Shown here in pieces: positions 1-5,313 of a DNA stretch of 8,052 bases (its first letter is position 1; every line of letters starts with the position of its first letter). A program made the position numbers and the translations under genes. Origin of the DNA: Clostridiales bacterium (GTDB lineage Bacteria > Bacillota > Clostridia > Oscillospirales > Ruminococcaceae); the NCBI GenBank assembly GCA_029007575.1, contig JAQXIB010000155.1:1-8052 (forward strand), read 5' to 3'. Under the pieces are notes generated by a model. The model saw nothing but the letters and a program-made list of their open reading frames with translations. It did no database searches and had not been told where the DNA came from.

Positions 1-86
1 CCAGTGAAATTAAAATTTCGGTTTTGATCGAGAAAAAGGATGCGGATAAAGCAGTGTCTGCTATCCATGACGCGTTTATCAAATAA
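1..86 (+). CDS. lysC: aspartate kinase, C-terminal end (partial)
   Basis: Only the last 27 codons are present, read from base 3 to a TAA at 84-86. The residues begin SEIKISVLIEKKDADKAV and end in HDAFIK. This matches the end of the second ACT domain of aspartate kinases, where an 'EIKIS' strand is followed by a helix containing 'A..A.H.AF'. Aspartate kinase phosphorylates aspartate to enter the lysine/diaminopimelate, threonine and methionine pathway, and the ACT pair binds the feedback inhibitor. No U-tract hairpin follows directly, so some read-through into the riboswitch leader is possible. Another ACT-ending protein is not excluded because so little is visible. Confidence 0.75.
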   Translation, partial: SEIKISVLIEKKDADKAVSAIHDAFIK

Positions 87-136
87 TATTGTACAATCAG
101 CACAAAAAGGTACCGGAACGCTGTGCAGATTGCTCG

Positions 137-165
137 TTGCAAATCGGAGCGCAGCGTGGTACAAT
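137..165 (+). promoter_or_regulatory. sigma-70/SigA-type promoter for the B12-riboswitch transcript
   Basis: TTGCAA at 137-142 and TACAAT at 160-165 are separated by 17 bp, which predicts a transcript start near 172. The transcript would begin with a stem-loop at 173-191 (arms TCGCTTT/AAAGCGA) and a second at 195-221 (arms CGTCCG/CGGACG) before reaching the riboswitch. A second TACAAT at 227-232 lies closer to the aptamer but has no well-spaced -35 element. Inferred from consensus only. Confidence 0.55.
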
Positions 166-243
166 GCTTTTGTCGCTTTTGATGAAAGCGATACCGTCCG
201 ATCGGCTTGCAGATGCGGACGCTAAGTACAATTGAATAGGTAA

Positions 244-426
244 CGTTGTAGGTGTCTGTTTATCCCGCACAGCGGGATAAGACAGATGAAAAGGGAAACA
301 GGTGCAATTCCTGTACGAGCCCGTCGCTGTAAGAACGGAGTTTCTGTCGCGTGTTACATCCACTGGATTTTTCCGGGAAGGAGGACAGAAATGTTGAGGT
401 TCAAGTCAGAAGACCTGCCTGCAATG
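244..426 (+). promoter_or_regulatory. cobalamin (B12) riboswitch aptamer
   Basis: The conserved blocks of the cobalamin aptamer appear in order. A closing P1 helix can form between 244-250 (CGTTGTA) and 420-426 (TGCAATG). A local hairpin has arms 261-268 and 272-279. The core GAAAAGGGAAACAGGTG lies at 288-304, followed by the B12-box-like GCCCGTCGCTGTAA. CCACTGG starts at 360, then GGGAAGGAGGACAG, and the 3' block AAGTCAGAAGACCTGCCT is at 403-420. This class binds adenosyl- or methylcobalamin and usually shuts off uptake or synthesis genes when the vitamin is plentiful. The intrinsic terminator 45 bases downstream suggests control by transcription termination, so the DUF4430 and S-component genes should be expressed under B12 shortage. 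Confidence 0.95.
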
Positions 427-470
427 GATCATGATAATCACGTGGTACTGATTAAAGTGTTGTTAAAATG

Positions 471-506
471 ATGCCCTTTTTATCAGTATAAAAAGGGCAT
501 TTTTTT
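471..506 (+). terminator. intrinsic terminator, riboswitch expression platform
   Basis: A perfect 13-bp stem (471-483 with 488-500) closes a CAGT loop and is followed by six T residues. It lies between the cobalamin aptamer and the ribosome binding site of the next gene, which is the expected place for a ligand-controlled terminator. Confidence 0.93.
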
Positions 507-544
507 ATTGATGAAATTTCAAATTTGAAAGGAATGGGAACAAA

Positions 545-964
545 ATGGCACAGACAGTAAAAAAGAATGGGAAAAAGGTGATCATCAGCGTGATCGTGCT
601 GGTGGTATTGTTAGCGGCGGCACTGATTGCGTATTTTGCGATGAAGCCGAAGGCCGATGCGGGTACGAAAACGATCAGCATTACCGTGGTAGACGATCAA
701 AAAGCCGAAAAAGCATATACGGTTAAAACCGATGCGCAATATTTGCGTCAGGCGATGGACGAGGCGGAAGGTTTGACGTTCAGCGGTTCGACATCGGATT
801 TCGGTTTGGTGGTAGATACAATCAACGGCCTGCGCGCTGACTATACTGCGGATAAGGCATATTGGGCTTTTTACGTCAATGGAGAATACTGCAATTACGG
901 CGTGGATCAGCAGCCGGTAGCAGACGGGGATCAGTTTAAAATTGAATATACGCCGGCGGAGTAG
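545..964 (+). CDS. membrane-anchored DUF4430 (transcobalamin C-terminal-like) protein
   Basis: A 139-residue protein with a lysine-rich N-terminus, one hydrophobic segment at about 12-32 and no lipobox cysteine. It is therefore probably held in the membrane by an uncleaved signal anchor with the rest outside the cell. Residues about 62-135 match DUF4430, including the motif YWAFYVNGEYCNYGVDQQPV and the terminal 'DGD.F.IEY' strand. In animal intrinsic factor and transcobalamin the related beta-domain closes over the bound corrinoid. Here the domain stands alone without the alpha barrel. The ATG follows the GAAAGGAATGGGAAC block at 527-541. The B12 riboswitch upstream and the S-component gene overlapping its 3' end suggest a role in capturing a corrinoid at the cell surface. 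The ligand is inferred; direct binding by a lone DUF4430 domain cannot be read from sequence. Confidence 0.85.
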   Translation: MAQTVKKNGKKVIISVIVLVVLLAAALIAYFAMKPKADAGTKTISITVVDDQKAEKAYTVKTDAQYLRQAMDEAEGLTFSGSTSDFGLVVDTINGLRADYTADKAYWAFYVNGEYCNYGVDQQPVADGDQFKIEYTPAE

Positions 965-1442
965 AGATGTCACGCTGGTCGGCGTGATGGTTGCCACGCT
1001 TGAGGTGGCAAAGTTTGCATTGTCGTTTTTAGCGAATGTAGAGCTTGTAACCTTGCTGATCATGCTGTATACCCTCTATTTTGGGCGAAAGATCCTTTAT
1101 GTGATACCGGTTTTTGTCCTGGTAGAAGGGATTATCTACGGATTCGGCATTTGGTGGATCATGTATCTGTATGTCTGGCCGTTGCTGGCCTTGGTTACAC
1201 ACCTGTTTCGGAAAAACGAGAGCGTTTTTGTCTGGGCAGTGATCGCAGGCGTTTTCGGACTGACCTTCGGCGCCTTGTGCGCGATACCGTATTTTTTTAT
1301 CGGCGGCTGGAGCACGGCGGTTTCCTGGTGGGTGGCAGGTATCCCGCATGACATCATTCATTGCGTGAGTAATTTTGCGATTACGCTGATACTTTTCCCT
1401 CCACTGCAAAAAGCCTTGTCCAAGTTAAGAATCGCCAACTGA
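942..1442 (+). CDS. ECF transporter S component, probable corrinoid substrate
   Basis: A 166-residue membrane protein with about six hydrophobic segments (roughly 11-31, 36-48, 51-68, 72-89, 95-120 and 137-157) and a polar C-terminus. The segments around GIWWIMYLYVWPLL and 'AGIPHDIIHC.SNF' are typical of ECF S components found behind B12 riboswitches. The S component binds the vitamin and docks on a shared EcfA/A'/T energising module, none of which is in this window. The start is TTG at 942, inside the DUF4430 gene (23-bp overlap). It keeps the residues RDVTLVGVMVA that I expect at the N-terminus of this family. Later GTG 984 or ATG 987 would remove them. The GGGGA at 926-930 is a plausible but rather distant ribosome binding site, so the start is less certain than the product. 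It could be a CbrT-type cobalamin transporter subunit; no symbol is assigned. Confidence 0.85.
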   Translation: MNIRRRSRDVTLVGVMVATLEVAKFALSFLANVELVTLLIMLYTLYFGRKILYVIPVFVLVEGIIYGFGIWWIMYLYVWPLLALVTHLFRKNESVFVWAVIAGVFGLTFGALCAIPYFFIGGWSTAVSWWVAGIPHDIIHCVSNFAITLILFPPLQKALSKLRIAN

Positions 1443-1458
1443 TAGAACAACCGATAGA

Positions 1459-1499
1459 AACAGAGCCGCGGGAATTTTCCCGCGGCTCTGTTATTATAG
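1459..1499. terminator. intrinsic terminator between convergent genes
   Basis: A 15-bp perfect stem (1459-1473 with 1478-1492), rich in GC in its middle, closes an ATTT loop. It sits between the stop of the S-component gene (1442) and the stop of the minus-strand gene (1509). The plus-strand tail TTATTATAG is T-rich and the minus-strand tail is TTTCTAT, so it probably serves both directions. Confidence 0.85.
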
Positions 1500-1508
1500 A
1501 AATCTGTT

Positions 1509-1877
1509 TTATTTGGTAAACTGATTTGATATGCCGTTCTGGATATCCTCTATTTCTGTGGAAGTTAGTTCTATATAGCGATTGTCCATATATAAGGTGG
1601 AGGTAGTATCTTTTAATTTCAACAACAGTTTTTCAGTGTCGATATCCGGAAATTGTAAATGCTCTTCTTGACCCAATTCGTTACGCGCGACACAAATGAA
1701 CGATTTGTTTTCCCAGTCAATATCAAAGCAAGTTACAATAGAGGTATCATCTGATATATCAAAAAATTCTTTTTGGCTGTCAATAATCGATTCACGTAGA
1801 AACTCAAACAAAGCATCTTCACTGATTTTAATGATTCTGTATTTGTTTTCCGGAATCTTTTTTTCTTTGTTTGCCAA
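1509..1877 (-). CDS. hypothetical protein downstream of glmS
   Basis: A 122-residue soluble protein that I do not recognise. It has no signal peptide, membrane segment or metal-binding cluster. It is rich in Glu, Asp, Lys and Ile and reads as a small alpha/beta fold. A helical N-terminal part ('ISEDALFEFLRESIIDSQ') is followed by strands around 'SIVTCFDIDWENKSFICVAR' and a C-terminal helical part. The start is TTG at 1877, supported by AGAGG eight bases upstream (1886-1890 on the minus strand); no in-frame ATG is as well placed. It begins 40 bases after the glmS stop with no terminator between, so it is probably on the ribozyme-controlled glmS mRNA. That suggests, but does not show, a link to amino-sugar supply. 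It is called real because of the ribosome binding site, the spacing and the terminator just beyond its stop. Confidence 0.7.
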   Translation of the reverse strand: MANKEKKIPENKYRIIKISEDALFEFLRESIIDSQKEFFDISDDTSIVTCFDIDWENKSFICVARNELGQEEHLQFPDIDTEKLLLKLKDTTSTLYMDNRYIELTSTEIEDIQNGISNQFTK

Positions 1878-1917
1878 GATAAAAACCTCTTTTCATCGCA
1901 GAAATTCAGCATATCAT

Positions 1918-3744
1918 TTATTCTACTGTGACCGATTTGGCAAGATTTCTCGGCTTATCCACATCGCAGCCTCTCAGTACGGCGGTGTAGTATGCGAAAA
2001 GCTGTAGCGGAATGATCGCCAGCAGCGGCATGAACAGATCGCCTACCGACGGAACCGGCAGAATATATTTTGCCACACTGCTGTCCTTTTCCGAAATCAG
2101 ATTTTCGTCGGCGATCAGCAGTACCTTCGCTCCCCGCGTCGTGACCTCTTTGATGTTGCTGAGCATCTTTTCATATAATCTGGTCTGGGTGGCGAGCGCG
2201 ATCACCGGAACCTGATCGGTAATCAAAGATATCGTTCCGTGTTTTAATTCTCCGGCGGCATATGCCTCGCTGTGAATATATGAAATCTCCTTCAGCTTCA
2301 GAGAACCTTCCTGAGAAAGCGCATAATCAAGACCTCTGCCGATAAAGAATAAATCGCTTGCATTCTGGAATTTAGAAGCAAAATACTGGCATTTATCGCA
2401 GTTGTCCAGTAGGTTCTGCATTTTTTCAGGCATTTCCAGCAAGGTGTTGCAGTAAGCCGCGGTTTCCTCTTTCGTAAGGGTGCCGCGCATCATACCGAAC
2501 TGGAAAGCCAGCAGATAAAACAGTGACATCTGTACGGTGAACGCCTTGGTGCTTGCCACCGCAATTTCGGGACCTGCCCAGGTATAAAGAACGGTGTCCG
2601 CCTCTCTGGCGATAGAGGAGCCGACCACGTTGACCAAAGCAAGGGTATGGATGCCCTGCGATTTCGCGAGGCGGAGCGCGGCAAGGGTGTCGGCAGTTTC
2701 ACCGGATTGCGAAACGATGATCAATAGGTCGCTTTTATTCAAAATCGGATTGCAGTACCGAAATTCGGACGCAATGGCAACATCCACCGGAATCCTGCCG
2801 ATCGCCTCAATCAGATTCTTCCCGACCAGTCCTGCGTGCATTGCGGTGCCGCAGGCAACAATGTGTATTTTAGAAATGCTTTGGATAAATTCCTCGGACA
2901 GTGAGCCTAACTCCAGTGCCGGCAAGCCATCACGGATGCGGGGGGATACCGTCTTGCGCAGTGCGTCCGGCTGCTCAAAGATTTCCTTGAGCATAAAGTG
3001 CGGATAGCCGCCTTTTTCGGCAGCTTCCATATCCCAGTCCGCGGTGAACACCTCTTTTTGAATGGGTTCGCGGTCGAGATTAAAGATCGAAACATGATCT
3101 TTGTCCAGCTCGACAATTTCATTTTCGTCGATCAAATAGTATTTTTTGGTGTATTTTAAGATCGCCGGGATGTCGGAAGCAATAAAGTTTTCCCCTTCGC
3201 CTAATCCCACGATAAGCGGACTGTCCTTGCGTACCGCATAGATTTTATCCGGAAAATCCTTGAAGATGATTCCGAGCGCGTACGAGCCTTTTACCGCTTG
3301 GATGACCCGCAAAACGGCACCGATCGGATCGCCTTTATAATAATAGTCCAGCAGCTTTGCCACCACTTCGGTGTCGGTTTCGGATAAAAACGTATATCCT
3401 TTGTTCAGTAGCTTTTCTTTCAATTCCAGATAGTTTTCAATGATGCCGTTGTGGACGATAGAAAGCGTCTTGCTGCCGTGAGGATGGGAGTTAATATCGG
3501 ATGGCTCGCCGTGGGTAGCCCAACGGGTATGTCCGATACCGCAATGTCCTTTCGGTCTGCCGACCTCTTCCATTTTTGCTTCTAAGTCGGTCAGCCGTCC
3601 CTTTGCCTTGACTACCTTGATGACATTGTCCTCAAAGACGGCGATTCCTGCCGAGTCATATCCCCGATATTCAAATTTTTTCAAACCGTCAACCAAGACA
3701 GTGGAGGAGTCCCGATTGCCGGCATAGCCTACGATTCCGCACAT
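1918..3744 (-). CDS. glmS: glutamine--fructose-6-phosphate aminotransferase (isomerizing)
   Basis: GlmS makes glucosamine-6-phosphate from fructose-6-phosphate and glutamine, the entry step to UDP-GlcNAc. The protein is 608 residues, the usual full length. The N-terminal glutaminase domain (2-about 220) begins MCGIVGYAG, so Cys2 becomes the N-terminal nucleophile after Met removal. It contains RGYDSAG (27-33), HTRWATHGE (72-80) and HNGIIEN (98-104). Two SIS domains follow (about 294-425 and 463-600), with SQSGET at 345-350, KLKEISYIHSEAYAAGELKH at 483-502 holding the catalytic Glu and His, and Lys603 in the ending RNLAKSVTVE. The ATG at 3744 is preceded by AAGGAAGG at seven bases. An upstream in-frame extension to 3816 was rejected because it would bury the catalytic cysteine and run into the leader. 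The leader holds a glmS ribozyme, so expression should fall when glucosamine-6-phosphate is high. Confidence 0.98.
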   Translation of the reverse strand: MCGIVGYAGNRDSSTVLVDGLKKFEYRGYDSAGIAVFEDNVIKVVKAKGRLTDLEAKMEEVGRPKGHCGIGHTRWATHGEPSDINSHPHGSKTLSIVHNGIIENYLELKEKLLNKGYTFLSETDTEVVAKLLDYYYKGDPIGAVLRVIQAVKGSYALGIIFKDFPDKIYAVRKDSPLIVGLGEGENFIASDIPAILKYTKKYYLIDENEIVELDKDHVSIFNLDREPIQKEVFTADWDMEAAEKGGYPHFMLKEIFEQPDALRKTVSPRIRDGLPALELGSLSEEFIQSISKIHIVACGTAMHAGLVGKNLIEAIGRIPVDVAIASEFRYCNPILNKSDLLIIVSQSGETADTLAALRLAKSQGIHTLALVNVVGSSIAREADTVLYTWAGPEIAVASTKAFTVQMSLFYLLAFQFGMMRGTLTKEETAAYCNTLLEMPEKMQNLLDNCDKCQYFASKFQNASDLFFIGRGLDYALSQEGSLKLKEISYIHSEAYAAGELKHGTISLITDQVPVIALATQTRLYEKMLSNIKEVTTRGAKVLLIADENLISEKDSSVAKYILPVPSVGDLFMPLLAIIPLQLFAYYTAVLRGCDVDKPRNLAKSVTVE

Positions 3745-3811
3745 AAGTATACCTTCCTTTACTGGAACGTTTTCAAAACACTCCGATTCAATTTTTGTAT
3801 AGCAAACATAG

Positions 3812-3988
3812 GGCAAAGCTCGTTTGCTCTTTGCCTTTTGCCGACGGCATCAACCGTATTTTTGTACATTCGGTTACCCAAATGTTTTGTATACGGCTTT
3901 ACGACCTGCCGAGAGCCGGGAAAGCACCCGCCGAAAAACTCGATCACTTTCCACCTCGTTAACCATATGCGGAATCCGGTCTGGCGCT
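3812..3988 (-). ncRNA. glmS ribozyme (glucosamine-6-phosphate-activated self-cleaving riboswitch)
   Basis: The minus-strand leader of glmS contains the ribozyme signature. The cleavage site is A|GCGCCAG, predicted between 3988 and 3987. It is followed by TTAACGAGGTGG, then GTGATCGAGTTTTTCGGCGG and GTGCTTTCCCGGC, which match the conserved core and pseudoknot segments. A hairpin at 3866-3885 is capped by a GUAA tetraloop and enclosed by CCGTAT/ATACGG arms, as expected of the P4 region. A further hairpin (3812-3835, arms GGCAAAG/CTTTGCC) lies before the glmS ribosome binding site. In this class the metabolite acts as a cofactor for cleavage, and the cut mRNA is then degraded. The 3' boundary is approximate. 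Confidence 0.93.
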
Positions 3989-4066
3989 TAAAACAATCAA
4001 AACGAAATATCCTCCTTTTCGATTATTTCCGCATGAAATATTTTGTGAGCAAATATGCTCTTTATT

Positions 4067-4096
4067 ATTTTACGCAGATTACCGGCAAAATGTCAA
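4067..4096 (-). promoter_or_regulatory. probable glmS promoter
   Basis: On the minus strand a perfect TTGACA (4096-4091) is followed after 18 bp by TAAAAT (4072-4067), predicting a start near 4060. That places about 70 bases of leader before the ribozyme cleavage site. The leader includes a small GAGCA/TGCTC hairpin at 4047-4060. Spacing is one base longer than ideal. Confidence 0.65.
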
Positions 4097-4385
4097 GACT
4101 GACAGCCACTATTTTTTACAAATTTATTTTGATTTGCTTGTGCAGATTGCAGTGGAACAATGAAAACCCAACAAATTGATCGCTTGTATGATAAAAGCAG
4201 GCATCAAAACAGGAAAATACCGTTTGTTACTGCCGAAAAGCCGGAATAAACAGCCTGTTAGCGAAGTATTTACATTTAAGTCATGAAATCTGATCCGCAA
4301 TGGGTTACAATAAATTTAAAGTCATAAAAATATTTTGTGGCGGCACAGCCTGCGATCTGTATGATTGATTTGGAACCAAAGCCCG
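4097..4385. other. intergenic region between divergent glmS and DUF5685 units
   Basis: No convincing gene, RNA or repeat was found here. The open frames crossing it lack a ribosome binding site and a recognisable protein. For the plus-strand unit the best -10 candidate is TACAAT at 4306-4311, but no good -35 lies 16-18 bp upstream. The promoter for the DUF5685 gene is therefore unresolved, and the leader from that -10 would be about 90 bases. Confidence 0.4.
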
Positions 4386-4400
4386 GAAAGGAATGGGAAC
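4386..4400 (+). promoter_or_regulatory. ribosome binding block that decides the DUF5685 start
   Basis: The 15-mer GAAAGGAATGGGAAC occurs here and, identically, at 527-541 before the DUF4430 gene. In that case translation starts three bases after the block (ATG 545), not at the ATG inside it. By analogy the start here is TTG 4405, four bases after the block, rather than the internal ATG at 4393. Confidence 0.6.
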
Positions 4401-4404
4401 GTTT

Positions 4405-5313
4405 TTGTTTGGGTATATTAAACCATATAAGCCGGAACTCAAGATGATAGAGTATGATACCTATAAAGCGATATACTGCGGCTTATGTAAACAGCTCGGC
4501 AAAGCGTTCGGCCCGTTTTCTCGGATGACCTTAAGCTATGATTTCGCGTTTTTGTCTTTGCTGTCCCTCGGCGTTGCAGAGGAGTGCCGCGGCTTTAAAC
4601 GGGAATCCTGCGCGGCAAATCCGCTGAAAAAAAAGCCCTGCCTTTGTGCTTGCGAGGATTCCGCTTTTTCGGCAAGTGCGGCAATGCTGATGCTTTATTA
4701 TAAGGTGAAAGACAATTATCAGGACGGCGGCGCGGGGGATAAGCTCAAAGCGGTTTTGATGATGCCGTTTGCCGGACATGCTCGTAAAAAAGCGAAAAAG
4801 CAGTATCCGCAGATGGAACAGATCATCGCCTCCCAGATGGAGCGACAGAGAAAGCTGGAGGCGGAGGGATGCAGTGTGGATGCGGCAGCGGAGCCGTCGG
4901 CACGGGCATTATCGGGTATCGCCGAGCTGATCCCGACCGATGAAACAAATCGTCGGGTTTTGAGCAGAGTAGGCTATCTGGTCGGTCGTTGGGTCTATTT
5001 GATTGACGCGCTGGATGATATCGAGGAGGACTTAAAGCAGGGGTGCTTTAATCCTTATTTATCGAAATTTGGGATCACACAACCGGGCGCCGATCTGTCA
5101 AAAGCCAAAGAATACGCAGTGGGGATGATCAACCTGACTGCGGGGGAATTGTCCAACACCTATGAATTGTTGGAACTGAAACGATATAAAACGATATTAG
5201 ATAATATTATCTATCTTGGATTAAAAAATACATTGCAACAGGTATTAAGCGGAGCAACAAAACGGAAAAACGGAAAGGAACAGGAATTATTATATGATGA
5301 ACGACCCTTATAA
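4405..5313 (+). CDS. DUF5685 family protein
   Basis: A 302-residue, mostly helical, apparently cytosolic protein. With the TTG 4405 start it begins MFGYIKPYKPELK, the usual DUF5685 opening; ATG 4393 would add four residues and put the start almost on the ribosome binding site. It carries a CGLC motif (25-28) and further cysteines at 61, 69, 79, 81 and 83, a possible metal site. Two acidic motifs stand out: KVKDNYQDGG (101-109 region, D103 and D107) and LIDALDDIEEDLKQG (199-213). Both sit in helical context about 100 residues apart. They resemble the paired diphosphate/magnesium-binding motifs of squalene and phytoene synthases, where the second reads like 'L.N.LRD..ED...G'. The family has no function I know of. 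Its last 20 bases overlap the J-protein gene, so the two are translationally coupled. The terpenoid-synthase likeness is my inference. Confidence 0.88.
   Translation: MFGYIKPYKPELKMIEYDTYKAIYCGLCKQLGKAFGPFSRMTLSYDFAFLSLLSLGVAEECRGFKRESCAANPLKKKPCLCACEDSAFSASAAMLMLYYKVKDNYQDGGAGDKLKAVLMMPFAGHARKKAKKQYPQMEQIIASQMERQRKLEAEGCSVDAAAEPSARALSGIAELIPTDETNRRVLSRVGYLVGRWVYLIDALDDIEEDLKQGCFNPYLSKFGITQPGADLSKAKEYAVGMINLTAGELSNTYELLELKRYKTILDNIIYLGLKNTLQQVLSGATKRKNGKEQELLYDERPL

Noticed and set aside
286..471. 61-codon frame within the cobalamin riboswitch
   Set aside because: The sequence is explained by conserved aptamer structure; the frame has no ribosome binding site and ends just before the terminator.
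967..987. Six-codon frame with good ribosome binding site as the true S-component start with a sequence frameshift
   Set aside because: The other frame gives the continuous family N-terminus from TTG 942, so no frameshift error is needed. Its possible re-initiation role is kept as a finding.
611..1063. 150-codon minus-strand frame opposite the DUF4430 gene
   Set aside because: It is antisense to a well-supported gene and has no ribosome binding site or domain signal.
3745..3816. N-terminal extension of GlmS by 24 residues to an upstream ATG
   Set aside because: GlmS needs its cysteine at position 2 as the N-terminal nucleophile, and ATG 3744 has a well-spaced AAGGAAGG. The extension lies in the leader after the ribozyme.
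121..4156. Shared 12-mer TGTGCAGATTGC near 122-133 and 4140-4151
   Set aside because: The copies have unrelated flanks and no structural setting. One short shared word in 8 kb is not good evidence of a repeat family.
3838..4179. 113-codon plus-strand frame across the glmS leader
   Set aside because: It is antisense to the ribozyme and promoter, has no ribosome binding site, and its translation resembles no protein family.
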